A DNA stretch of 64,000 nucleotides, taken from NCBI RefSeq assembly GCF_029168945.1, contig NC_083602.1:75102600-75166599 (forward strand), read 5' to 3'. How positions within the stretch are numbered: the first letter of the stretch is position 1; each line of letters opens with the position of its first letter. This document shows positions 21,879 through 33,962 of the stretch, piece by piece. Source of the DNA: Cannabis sativa (lineage: Eukaryota > Streptophyta > Magnoliopsida > Rosales > Cannabaceae). A program made the position numbers and the translations under genes. Below the pieces are notes generated by a model. It saw only the letters and a list, made by a program, of their open reading frames with translations. It was not told where the DNA came from and searched no databases.

Positions 21879-24800
21879 ACTGGAACCAGAGCCATGGTAA
21901 TAATTTAATTTCATGTAATATGAATTAAAACGATGATTGATATGTTTTTGTGTTGATTTGGATAGTTTCATGTTGGTTTATGTGTTAGTTGATGAATGTT
22001 GATGTTGTACAGTTTCGTTTTTCATGAAAAATATTTTTTCGATTTTTAAAAATATTTTATTTGGATTCCTTGTAAAAAATTAAGCAATTTTGTTTTTTAC
22101 GGAAATCGATTCCGATAAAAATTGAGAAAGTTATGAATTTTTGAATTTTGGATGCCATGGCTGTCGAGTGGGTGCATCGAGTGCACCAGGCACTTGGACA
22201 AGCCAGGCACGCGCGCGCCCATCACCCTGCAGCTGACCGAGGTTTCTCGGTCAGGGACCCTGCAAAAGCCGATGTTTTTCAGCGTCAACTCCTCCTCCGC
22301 GCGCGCAAGGCTGGTTTTGCAGCCTATCTTGGCTGCACGTGCAGCCCTAGTGGCAGTTTCCCAAAAAGTTGCGATTTTTGGGGTTTTTCCCCGAAAATCC
22401 AATTTTTTCATGGGATTGTTCCCCAAAATTTATTTTTCCATTTTTAAATATTTTTAAATTGAAATGTTTCCAATTTTAAATATTTTCAATTTGGAATTTT
22501 TCCAATTTTTAAATATTTCTGTTTTGGAATGTTTCCAATTTTAAATATTTCCTATTATGGTCAGATTTAAAAATTTGTTAACTTCATTAATATTTATTTA
22601 TTATTTAATTATAGGATTAGATATTTTGATATTTAAGATATTTTTAATTAAAAGATAACTTCGTCTTTTTATTTAAAATATTATATTAAAATTATCTTAT
22701 ATGACAAATTAAATAATTAATAAATTTGAAATTAACATAGATATTTTTATAGATATACTTACCATAATGTTTTCAAATTCAAAAATTTATTATTTTGTTA
22801 AATATTTAATTATTTATAAATTATAAGTTTAAAAGTGATATTTTTCTATATATATATCATTTTTTTCCTTATTAGAAATTTATAAATCATATCTTAAATA
22901 TTTAAATAACATAGATATTTTTGTAGAAATTTGAATATTGCTTAATTTGAGATATTTTGACATATAATTATGGTAATTATTATTCATTTATTATTTTATT
23001 CCTAAAATAATAATTATCTAACCAAATCTATTTTAAAATTGGTTTATTTTATAAAATTATAAGATCTGAAAGTGATATTGAAGATTCTTTCTTTTCAAAT
23101 CATTGATCTTATTAGATATTTAATTTAATTTGATTCAAATAAACATAGATATTTTAAAATTAGTTTCCTTTATTTGATTAGTTTAAGAATAATAATTTAA
23201 TTATATTAATATAATATTTTCACATCTGTTACATGGACAGTGTTTGTTTATTAATATTGTTTAATTCAAATTTTTTTTTACAAACCTATTATTTATCTAA
23301 TCTAAATTGCTATGATTAACTTGCTGACAGATCCAATGATCTGATTTTAATCATAGTCCAATTGACGATAGATCTTATAAATAATTTGTAACAGGTAAAT
23401 TTTGTACTTCTTTCATCTGTGTAAACCTAGTAACATGATAGGGCCCATCCAAATCATTTAACTTGTGTGAGCCTATATGTTTGCTTTTGGGCTTAGATGC
23501 ATATAGGAAGCCCATTTAAGTTTTTACTATGTAAATGGACTAGGTTGTTAAAATAAATTTTGACATAAGGAAATTTATTTAGGTCCAATTAGATTTGGGC
23601 TTATTCAATGAATAACAATTATTTATTTAAAGGTTAAATTCCTCTCTTTTGGGCCTTGTGTGAGAGTTGGGGGCCAATAGAAGTGGGTACGACATACTGA
23701 ACTCAGCTCCCCCTCACATGAACTACCCCAATTGTGAAGGCCCATTTGCCTTATTTAAATAATTGTGTTAGGTTAATTATATTAGTCTAACCTAATTAAA
23801 ATTGAATTAGCAACATAATTGACTTTTAAAATATATGAAATTTATTTTTCATGTAATATTTTAAAGTTAATTTTTTTAGAAAATCACTTACTTAATGATA
23901 TATATTCTAGATAGTTATTTCTATTACTAATTATTATTTCTAATATTAAATAGGAAAATATCATTGATTGTGAAATTAATTGTTTATTAATTAATTTTGG
24001 TACAATCTAAGTTTAGTATATTTTCCTAGTATTAAACTATAATTAATAATTAAGTTTCCTCTATACTTAATTATTTATTTCTTGAATTTAATGCATTTAA
24101 TTAAATTGAAATTTCAATATCTAAGTTGATTTTCATCATGATACTTAAATATTGCTATTTTCATGTTATTTAATTAAAGTGGAAAATTATTTTAAGTTTG
24201 GAATCTTATTTCAGAATAACTTAAAGCTGAATAATTTTCAAAATATATTTTATATTTATTTTATTAATCATTTCCCAAAATTTCGAAATTGCATTTCTTT
24301 AATGCAGAAATATCGAATTTTATTTGAAAAATAGATTAAAGTTGAAAATTATTTATTTAATTTTGGACCAACTTAAATCATTGATTTTTTCATTTAATGA
24401 TTAATTAAAATAAATGAACTAAAATATTTTATAATTAGAAATTGGATTAATTGGTCAATGAAAGTCTAGATAGATATTATCTGTTTTGCTTGAAGTATTT
24501 TTCTAGTGTATTTAATTAAATAGAAAATTAATATTTAAGTTGATTTTTAATCATGATACTTAAATATTTGAAATTTTTCTTAGATATTTAATTAAATAGG
24601 AGAATTATAATTTTTTGTTGAAAATTAATTTTTATTAATTTTGGGCCAACATAAAATTAGAGTAATTTTCCAGGATTTATTTTTATTTTATTTTAAAGCA
24701 TTTTCGAAATGCAATATATATTTATAGAAAATTAAATTTGAAGTTGTAAATTAATTTAAATTAATTTTGAAACAACTTAAATTGAATAATTTTCTAAATA

Positions 24801-27800
24801 TTTATGGAAATTATTACTAAGATGGAAATAATTCACGTTATTTATCTATCTAAGTATAATTTATAAATATTAAATTAAAATTTATATTTGGAATTTTTCA
24901 TTCTAAATTGGAAATTTTAATTAAATAAATATATATTTAAAATAAATATTAGAAGAAAATACAAACCTTCATTAAATAATGAGATTTATCATTATAAGGA
25001 TATTCGATCTCCATTGTTGATTTTACATAGCTATTGTTTTAGTGAGTAATCCTCCCTAATGGAGTAACGTTCATTAGCAAGTTAGCACCGTTTAATCTCG
25101 AAAGATAAGTATTCTTATAAATTTTTTATATAGTTTATGACCACCCTAATGGTGGCGACTGTATAAGACTTACAAGAGTATGAAACAATGGTGGAAGCTC
25201 ATAAGATAGAATAGCCTTGACTCTCGCCTAAACGGGACAACGCGGATTCACATCTTGATCGAATAAAAGGTTGCTAGAATGTTTGACATTTTAGATGAGC
25301 TGACAACTCTATTCAATGAATGGTAGCTTTGACTCTCGCCTAAACGGGACACTGATATCAGTTTGTTGAAAACCTTGGAAATCATTTAGGATTGTATGTT
25401 TTAGTATTTTCACTTGTCATTCCTACTTGCTATATGCTTCATAATTTCTGAATTGTGTATGAATTTGTATTGAACCATGTTATTTCTGTTATTAAATTGT
25501 AGTTTAATTTCGAATCTTCATTGTTGGTCTAACTTAGCTTGTTTTCTAATGAGATAAATCCCTAAGGGATTTTCACCATTAGACTAACATAATAGAGTTA
25601 GATCTCGAAAGATAAATATTGTATATGCAACATCTAGCTGCTCATCAATTGATGACACCTTAGACTAGTATTTTACAATATGAAACAAGAAGATTGTATA
25701 AATAAGATTACTTTGACTCTCGCTAATCGGAGCATCGTTGGATTCTTATTTAAAACGAAATTATCCTAATTCCTATTAGCTTATTCATTTCGAATCAGCT
25801 TAATGATATATCATTGGATGAATGGTCTATAAATCATATAAAGTCTTATTTTCTCTTACGAAATTAGATGACGCATATGATTATATTCTCGGAATTCTAT
25901 CCCAAAATGATATAAATCCTCAATCTTAGATATCTCCTACTTGTATAGGCAAATCATAGAGTTAGATTAGTAGTGGTGGTCCAAGAAAGAGTTACTAATT
26001 ATACAGTTACACTTTCACAAGTGTTTCATAACCATTTTCTATCAATGGATTCAAACTGTATGAGTTTAGTATTCTATGACCAAAATCCACTTGCACTATT
26101 CTAAGAACTCTTTGATGTAACTAAACCTAAGTCATCAAAAGATACAACCACATTTTATAAATCTATGGCATTTGTATCTTGTTTATAGTGGTTTTGACAA
26201 GATCATTCTCTTCAAAGAGTTAATATGCCTATATCCACTGAAAGTAATTTCATTTCATTCATAGATGGATGTACATTCAGGGGTGGATATGAGTTTTCGT
26301 GGTATTCTTAAAACGATCACTCTAGACTTTACCTTATGCCAAAGAAATTTGAAATGTTTGAAAAATTTCATGAATTTCTAGCAATGGTAAGTGGTTAAAG
26401 ATCTTGCGCACTGATAGGGGTGGAGAAAAAGTTAGTAGATATGCAGTTCAAAGATCATTAATTTGATTTTTGAATTATATCCAAACTTACCTCCCCAGAA
26501 ATTCGAGTTGCATATTGATGATTAGTTACTAGTCGTTGCCTAAATCCTTCTATGGTAATATAATTTCAGAATGATGCAATGGTTGTATACTTTATGTAAA
26601 TCATTACTAGATTCATGGATGACCTAATCAAAATCTTAAGAAAAGCTAGAACTGCTAACCTTGGTTTGCATGTTTGTTAGCTATTCTAAGTGATTAGGGG
26701 TGGACCATCCCATAGTCATTAGATAAGAAAGTGTTTGTTTAAACAAATACTACTTTTCTAAGAAAATGACTAACTCTGAAAATAAAGTAGCAAATAAAGG
26801 AGATATTTTTTTTCTTGATTCAATAAGTGTTCTTTCATCTTATTCGTTACAAGATGATCCCACTGCCTCTGTTGTCTTAATACAACTGAAGAGGTCTATA
26901 CCATTTAGTTTTCTTAGACATAGTTCACGGTACCTTGTTGTAGTGGGAGAGTTTCTACGAACTCACCTTCTCATGACTTGGAAGATACTAGTGATTAAAA
27001 TCCATTGTGAGTTTAAACAAGTAATGGATTGTCAAGATAAGAAACTAAGAAGAAAGCCAAGAGAACTATGGTTTGATCCATTCACATAGAGTAAACTAAA
27101 GTATTTTGTTACAAGGACATGAAAGGAAATTTTTGTTCATAAGTCTATTCAATGGACTTAACAAAACTTCCTGTTCCTAGTATTATAGGTTTGAGTTTAT
27201 CTAAACCTATGGCTTGTGGTATACCTGGTAATTACTTACTCTAATGCAAGCAACTTACTTTAGTAAGATGCTGAAGCATTTTCTTTCAAATGGAAATCTA
27301 TAGAAGCTTCACAACTTCTTAGATCTAGATTTCGTTTATCTAAGGAAAAGTCTCAACTATTACAGAAAAGATAAAGCCATGAAAGAATTCTTAAATCAAC
27401 AGTGAGAGGTCTAAGATATGCTTTTGTATGCCTTAGACCAGACACCTGCTCTTGAGTGGGAGTATTGAGTAAGTATCAGATTAATCCCGGAGAAGAACAT
27501 TGGAAGACAATCACTTAAATTTTAAGATTAAGAAGAGGAACTATATGTTAGTCAATAAGGGTGGTTTTGAAACTCTTAGACTACACCACATCAGATTTCG
27601 AGACTTGCCTGTGTGCTAGAAAGTCTGCTGATAAGATGGTGATTACTCTGGGGGTGGAGTAGTGATTTTGGAGAAGTGTAAAAACCTATCTGAAATCTCT
27701 TAGTCTACCAGAAAGAGACTGAATGTTAAAAGTTGCAGGAAAGATACTTATTCAGTCTAAGGAAAGTTCTATACTTTTGTGGCACCGTTCCAACTTGCCT

Positions 27801-28072
27801 TAACTACTAGGGTTACTTCCTGAATAACCAAAGAGTAGTTGCCAAAAGTATAGAATCCAGTATCCCAAGAGAGTAGACATATAAAGAGGAATTTCACATT
27901 ATCAAGGATTTTGTGATTAAGGAAGAGTAATGGTGGAGAAGAGGTTGTGTTTAATTCAACCTATCAGATCCTATTACGAGGATTTTACTACTATTGCACT
28001 TGATTTATATATCAAGGTGTTAATGATTATTTGAAATGCACTTTTTGTTTTATATTAGTGCAAGTGGGAGTT
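21879..28072 (+). mobile_element. Internal region of decayed copia element D
   Basis: A plus-strand copia internal region. It starts exactly at the primer binding site (TGGAACCAGAGCCATGG, 21881-21897) but has no 5' LTR. It carries the GC-rich structured island (about 22148-22350), the 92-nt module (23651-23743), the duplicated motif (25219-25238 and 25331-25350) and TTGTAG (25497-25502), in the same order as B and C. After about 25,500 come scraps of gag/pol broken by many stops and gaps: an integrase trace (AAGATCTTGCGCACTGATAGG near 26400) and an RNase H-side trace near 27440-27500. It ends in the polypurine tract at about 28060-28072. No usable reading frame remains. Confidence 0.8.
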
Positions 28073-28359
28073 TGTTGGGTTTTATGCCCTAAATAAAACT
28101 CATTTCATATAATCAGATTTACTTATTAATAAAGATCAGAAATAACATTTTATGTTGCATGGTTCACATGATTTATTTCATGATTATATGTATATAATGT
28201 ATGAATTCTTTTTAAGTCCAGAACATATGAATTGGTTAAAGATTATAGTGTTGTCAGCACAGTGGAATATAATCTTTATTATATGTTCAAAAGTTTATTC
28301 CCTGATTTGTCAGAACACTGGATTTAGACTGACATGGTATAATCAGCGATAGGTATTCT
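28073..28359 (+). repeat. 3' LTR of copia element D, first part
   Basis: The LTR begins TGTTGGGTTTTATGCCC directly after the plus-strand polypurine tract. It is interrupted after 287 bp by element C and resumes at 38398. The interruption carries the perfect duplication ATTCT (28355-28359 and 38393-38397), and the sequence on both sides joins to match the LTR remnant E. Confidence 0.88.
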
Positions 28360-30220
28360 TGTTGGAAGTTATTTTACCAGGAACTTAGATCTACTCACAA
28401 GTATGTTGATTTAACAACCTAAATATGAACTTCTAAAACGATGGAAAATTAAACACATAAAAGTATCAGAAATCTTACATTGGGTGCAGCAGAATATATG
28501 TCTCCTCCCACTCAGATCTCTAACCCTTGATTCCTTTCTGTAGCAGAGTATAATCAAGATCTGAGCCCGATAGTCCTTCTTTGTTGTTTCTGAATTCTAC
28601 ACAGTCTTCCTCACTATGATTGAGGTATTACTTGATGTGTGTGGGCACTACTCTAACAGTGAAGGAATAGAGAGAGAGAGGGTGGCGGCTCAGAGAGAAT
28701 TTTTCAGAGAGAAAATTCTGTCAGTATAATGTTGTGAATCAGTTGTGTTGAAAACTGAAGCCTTTGCCTTCTATTTATAGAAGACCACCCAGGGCTATGA
28801 TTGAATTAATTGCATTTAAAAATGAAAAAATCAAAGAGAAAAGGAAGCTTAAGTGGCCGGCCTAGGCATTGTGGAAAATAGGCTTGCCACTTTTCCAACT
28901 TTCCTTTTCCTACACTGATAGTTTCCTGTTTTGTCAAAAACTGCCAATTCCTTTGTTCAACCATATAAATGTCAAATCTAATTATTTAATAATTAAAATT
29001 AATTATCAAATAATATATTGTCATTTATTTTATTAATAATAAAACTAATTAAAGTTTCCTAATTAATAAATATGCCCTTCAAAATCTCTATTTACTATTT
29101 TGCCCTTAATAAGTGATAAATTCTCAAATAGACACAGTCTATCTTGAGAATTATAATTGATTAATTAATATCAATTAAATGAGTCTTACAAGTAATATTA
29201 TCTCAACTAGTGGGGGGACCATGGGTCTATATATCCGAGCTTCCAATAAGCAGATCTAGAATTTACCACTTAAATTCACTGACTTATTAATTCTTTGTTG
29301 AATCCACACATAGAACTCAGAATTGCACTCTCAGTATATAGAATGCTCTATATGTTCCACCATATAGACACATCATTAGTTATCCATTGTTATAATCCTA
29401 ATGTGATCAATGATCCTCTATATGGATGATTTACACTGTAAAGGGACTAAACTACCGTAACACCCTACAATGTATTTTATCCTTAAAACACTTAACCCTG
29501 TATAAATGATATTTCAACTAAGTGAAATGAGTACTCAATCATTTATCTCGTTTGGTTAAGCTCGAAGGAAATCACCCTTTGCTTACTATTCGCCAGATAG
29601 AAGCTATAGATTCCATATTTATGTTAGCGCTCCCACTCAATCGTACTACCGTGTTCCCAAAATGTATGTATTGCCCTGACCAAAAATTAGGCTTAACTAA
29701 CAAATCAAAGAACACGAATAACACTCTTGAAATTGAGCCTAACCATATCAGGATTTCGATCATGTGATCTAGGATCAACTTATGATATTGAATTGAATAT
29801 ATATTTACGGTAAGTTTCATAAATCTATTTCAAAGTTCAATATCGGTCCATTCCAATGCATACTCCATGCATCCAACCTGAGCTTTACTTTAACCTATGT
29901 TCTGGAAAGAACATAACATTTCTCCAAATGCAAGTAAACTCTGTTGTAGATTGTCATATCAGTAAAACCCAGTTATCTGATAAATTTAGGAATACTTTAT
30001 TCACATAGTCGTGTTTACTTTCCACTGTGTTGACAACACAATAAACATGATCAAGTATGTGAAAGGGGTTTGGATAAATTTATAAATCAAATAGACAAAC
30101 AATTGATTAAGTGAACCAAAACATACACAAATGAATGAAAAATACTTCTGTTACTTTATCGATATTGAATAATCTGGATTACATTGAAATAGAGTTTTAT
30201 TTAGGGCATAAAACCCAACA
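28360..30220 (-). repeat. 3' LTR of copia element C
   Basis: The 1861-bp LTR runs from TGTTGG to CCCAACA. It lacks a 19-bp stretch that its partner has near 36811-36829, which accounts for the length difference. The polypurine tract follows at 30221. Confidence 0.95.
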
Positions 30221-30329
30221 AACTCCCACTTGCACTAATATAAAACAAATCAGTACATTTCAATTAATCCTAAATTCTGACGGTGCTTTTCGAATGAAGT
30301 TACTGCCAAGACTTTAGTGAATGGATCAG

Positions 30330-33300
30330 CTAAGTTGTCCTGCGTATCCATTTTCTCCACCAGTACATCCCCCTTGCCACATATTCTCTGATAATATGAT
30401 ACTTTCTTTCTATATGCTTACTTCTCTTGTGGCTCCGAGGTTCCTTACTGTTGGCTATAGCTCCATTGTTATCACAAAGCAGGACTAGAGGCTTTTCTGT
30501 TCCAGGAACTACACCAAGACTAGTGAAGAACTTCCTAAGCCAGACAACCTCTTTAGCTGCTTCAGCCGCAGCTATGTATTCTGCCTCCATGGTAGAATCC
30601 GAAGTCGCATTTTGTTTAGCACTTCTCCAAACCACTGCTCCACCCCCAAGAGTAAACACCATCCCAGATGTAGATTTCCTGTCTTCAAGACATCCCTGGA
30701 AATCTGAGTCTGTATAGCCTAAGGGATTTAAAGCACCACCCTTGTAGACTAATACATAATCTCTTGTACTCTTTAAGTATTTCAAAATATACTTAACAAC
30801 ATTCCAATGTACTCGTCCTGGATTTGACTGATACCTGCTCACGATTCCAACTGCATAGCAGATGTCAGGTCTAGTGCATAGCATAGCATACATTAGACTT
30901 CCAACTGCAGAAGCATAAGGAATTTTTGCCATGTCTTCTATCTCTTGAGGATCAGTAGGACAATGTTCCTTAGATAGACGGATACCATGTCTAGAGGGCA
31001 TATTAGCCCCATTGGTATTAGTCATGGAAAATCTGTCTTGAACTTTGTTAATGTAAGCTGTTTGAGAGAGAGCAAGGGATCTGTTCTTCCAGATTCTGAT
31101 AATCTGAATACCGAGAACATAGGCTCCCTCACCCAAGTCTTTCATATCGAATTGAGTGTCAAGCCATTCCTTGATGTGAGTCATTTTCTTGACATTGTTG
31201 CCAATGATCAAAATGTCATCAACATAAAGGACCAGGAATACTACTACTTGGTTTTCCTTGAGTTGGTAAACACAAGGTTCATCTTCATTCTGATGAAAGC
31301 CGTAGGTTTTAATGATCTCATCAAACCTTTTATTCCACGAGCGAGAAGCTTTCTTAAGTCCATATATGGACCTATTTAATTTGCAAACTTTATTCTCCTG
31401 CCCAGGAAGAACATAACCTTCTGGTTGCTCCATATAGATGGTTTCTTCAAGAAGCCCATTAAGAAAGGCTGTCTTGACATCCATTTGGCAAATTTCATAA
31501 TCTAAAGCGGCAGCAATGGAGAGAAGAACACGGATGGATTTGAGCATGGCAACCGGACTAAAAGTTTCCTCATAGTCCACACCTTCTCTTTGGGTATAAC
31601 CCTTGGCGACCAGTCTAGCTTTGAAAGTTTCAACTTCGCCTCTAGCACCTCTTTTCTTCTTGTAGACCCACTTACATCTAATTGGACGATAATCATCAGG
31701 TGGTTCTACATATTCCCAGACTTTGTTCTTTTTCATGGAATCCATTTCTGAATCCATGTCGGCTGACCATCGCTTCCGTTGCGGACTTGCCATTGCCTGT
31801 TTATAGGTTAATGGGTCGTCATCAATACCGTCACCAACGACCATATTAATTTCACCATCCAAGCCATAACGAGATGGTTTTGTAGAAACCCTCCCACTAC
31901 GACGAGGAGCGGTGATCTTCTGAACAGGAGCTTTGGTAGTAGTTTTCTCAGTTGCTACAACTGAGGGAGTGGGATGTTCCTCTTCTTGAGTAGAAGAGGA
32001 TGGTACATTTGAAGGAACAGTATCTGTGAGCATTTCCTCTAATACAATTTCACTTTTCGGTTTGTTGTCTTTCATATAGTTATCTTCAAGGAAAGTAGCA
32101 TTTGTAGAAACAAACACTTTGTTATCCTTGTGACTATAGAATAGTCCACCCCTAGTCTCTTTAGAATTTCCGACAAACATGCAAACTTCAGTTCGCGATT
32201 CCAATTTGCCTTCTTTCTTTCTCAAGACGTGAGTAGGGCACCCCCAAATCCTATAATGGCGCAAACTAGGTGTACGACCATTCCATAGTTCGACGGGTGT
32301 CTTAGGGACTGCTTTAGATGGTACAACATTTAGAATGTCGTTTGCCATTTGAATAGCATATCCCCAGAAGGACGTAGACAGAGTTGAATAACTCAGCATA
32401 GACCTAACCATTTCCAAGAGAGTGCGATTTCTTCTTTCTGCAACTCCATTCTGCTGTGGAGTGCTTGGGGCAGTATATTGGGATTCAATTCCAAGTTCAG
32501 TTAAATGATCTTTGAACTGCATGTCCATATATTCTCCACCCCTATTAGTTCGCAAGATCTTTAATGTTTTACCTAATTGGTTTTGAGCCAAAGCATGAAA
32601 TTCCTGAAACTTTTCAAACGTTTCAGATTTCTTTTGCATTAGGTAAAGAAAACTGTCTCTAGAGAAATCGTCAATGAAAGTGATGAAATACTCATAACCT
32701 CCTCTGGCTTTTACATTCAGCGGTCCGCAAACATCTGAATGCACTAACCCTAGGGGTTGTTTGGCACGCTCTCCCTTCGAAGAGAAAGAACGTTTGGTCA
32801 TTTTTCCTTCTAGGCAAGACTCGCAAACTGGCAGTTCTCCTAAGACGACATTTTTCAATGGACCGTCTTTGGTTAGCCTATTGAGTCTATCAAAGCCTAT
32901 ATGACCTAAACGTAAATGCCATAGATAAGTTTGATCATCATTATCAATCTCTTTTCTCTTAAGGCTTCTAGGTTTAGCTACATTGAAAAGTTCAGTATTT
33001 AGTGAGATTTGAGTATCAGGTCTTAAAACATAAAGCCCTTGTTCCATGTTTGCAACACATATATGAAATCCATTACGAGAAATTGAACAATTTGAACTCG
33101 AAAAATTCAATATATAAAATTGTGTTTGTAAACATGAAACGCTAATCAAGTTTCTACTAAAATTGGGAATATATAAAACATTCTCTAAAAGTAAAAACTT
33201 CTTAGAATTAAACTTGATTCGGGTTGTTCCTCTTGCTTTAACTGATACCAACTCGCCATTTCCAACTTTTAGCTTTAACTCATCTGGGTGAAGATTCTCC

Positions 33301-33662
33301 CAAATTTCAAGCAGCTGCAATGAAGAACATACATGGTTAGTAGATCCAGAATCAACAATCCAGGTGGATTTGTCATTCTCTAAAACACATGATTCAAATA
33401 CAAAAGCATCACCTTCGTTTGAATTGTCTAGAAGCCTAGGACATTGTTCTTCTTTATGTCCCTTTCCATTGCAATTCGCACATAGAACATGATGTTTCAT
33501 AATTGTACTTGAAGAAGCAGCTTTGTTAGAGCCCTCATGCTTAATCTTCTTCCTCTGATTAAAGTTTGCAATACCAGGAGGTCCCATTGCAATCAGATTC
33601 CGCTCATGGGCCCTTAACTCAGTCTCGAGTTTGTCCATGTCGGAGGAGTGAGGATTGTTCAA
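30330..33662 (-). CDS. Copia element C polyprotein: nucleocapsid, protease, integrase, RT, RNase H
   Basis: A 1110-codon frame, continuous upstream to an in-frame TGA at 33723-33725. In order: the C-terminal gag part; a CCHC knuckle (CANCNGKGHKEEQC, residues 61-74); protease DSG (104-106); pre-integrase zinc region (WHLRLGH near 248, CESCLEGK near 280); integrase with Asp310 and Glu409 but Asn373 in RTNRGGEY where the second catalytic Asp belongs (element B has Asp); RT with QMDVKTAF (Asp728) and YVDD (813-816); RNase H with TDSD (984-987), MEAEY and LLCDNN. Compared with B, a single-base loss near 30370 shifts the frame, so about the last 35 residues are replaced by a short wrong tail. The polyprotein would act in virus-like particles; activity is doubtful. 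Confidence 0.95.
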   Translation of the reverse strand: MNNPHSSDMDKLETELRAHERNLIAMGPPGIANFNQRKKIKHEGSNKAASSSTIMKHHVLCANCNGKGHKEEQCPRLLDNSNEGDAFVFESCVLENDKSTWIVDSGSTNHVCSSLQLLEIWENLHPDELKLKVGNGELVSVKARGTTRIKFNSKKFLLLENVLYIPNFSRNLISVSCLQTQFYILNFSSSNCSISRNGFHICVANMEQGLYVLRPDTQISLNTELFNVAKPRSLKRKEIDNDDQTYLWHLRLGHIGFDRLNRLTKDGPLKNVVLGELPVCESCLEGKMTKRSFSSKGERAKQPLGLVHSDVCGPLNVKARGGYEYFITFIDDFSRDSFLYLMQKKSETFEKFQEFHALAQNQLGKTLKILRTNRGGEYMDMQFKDHLTELGIESQYTAPSTPQQNGVAERRNRTLLEMVRSMLSYSTLSTSFWGYAIQMANDILNVVPSKAVPKTPVELWNGRTPSLRHYRIWGCPTHVLRKKEGKLESRTEVCMFVGNSKETRGGLFYSHKDNKVFVSTNATFLEDNYMKDNKPKSEIVLEEMLTDTVPSNVPSSSTQEEEHPTPSVVATEKTTTKAPVQKITAPRRSGRVSTKPSRYGLDGEINMVVGDGIDDDPLTYKQAMASPQRKRWSADMDSEMDSMKKNKVWEYVEPPDDYRPIRCKWVYKKKRGARGEVETFKARLVAKGYTQREGVDYEETFSPVAMLKSIRVLLSIAAALDYEICQMDVKTAFLNGLLEETIYMEQPEGYVLPGQENKVCKLNRSIYGLKKASRSWNKRFDEIIKTYGFHQNEDEPCVYQLKENQVVVFLVLYVDDILIIGNNVKKMTHIKEWLDTQFDMKDLGEGAYVLGIQIIRIWKNRSLALSQTAYINKVQDRFSMTNTNGANMPSRHGIRLSKEHCPTDPQEIEDMAKIPYASAVGSLMYAMLCTRPDICYAVGIVSRYQSNPGRVHWNVVKYILKYLKSTRDYVLVYKGGALNPLGYTDSDFQGCLEDRKSTSGMVFTLGGGAVVWRSAKQNATSDSTMEAEYIAAAEAAKEVVWLRKFFTSLGVVPGTEKPLVLLCDNNGAIANSKEPRSHKRSKHIERKYHIIREYVARGMYWWRKWIRRTT

Positions 33663-33722
33663 TAAGTAATATAGAACAAAACTATCATACTCCTGAGGAA
33701 GACTATTAAGTATGAGCCTTAC

Positions 33723-33962
33723 TCATTGTTCCTTTGATAAATCAATTCCTAGTAGATTTGCCTTTTGGAATTTCAGATTCATCAACAATAGGTGCGAGTT
33801 AATGCAACTACCAGGATGCATTTTCACCCTATTGAGTTCTTTTGCAAAGATACTAACTAGGAGTGGATCGGGATGAGGGTTATTCATTTTGGCACTACAA
33901 CATTTCAATAAATAGAAGTAAGGTTTTGGTTCTATAAATTCATACACAGGTTCAGAAAACAA
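33723..33962 (-). pseudogene. Partial gag of copia element C
   Basis: A 79-codon frame whose later part (FAKELNRVKMHPG, then LLLMNLKFQKANLLGIDLSKEQ region) matches the middle of copia-type gag proteins. It is separated from the pol frame only by the in-frame TGA at 33723-33725. The N-terminal half of gag is absent; upstream the sequence switches to the non-coding leader at the TTGTAG (complement of 33895-33900). Confidence 0.75.

Noticed and set aside
22097..22457. Three overlapping ORFs of about 100 codons on both strands
   Set aside because: They exist because the GC-rich island of the D leader has few stops. The sequence is palindromic and not coding in character.
26766..27089. 107-codon plus-strand ORF in element D
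   Set aside because: It falls in the decayed pol region of D. It shows no conserved copia motif in that frame and looks like a chance frame in broken sequence.
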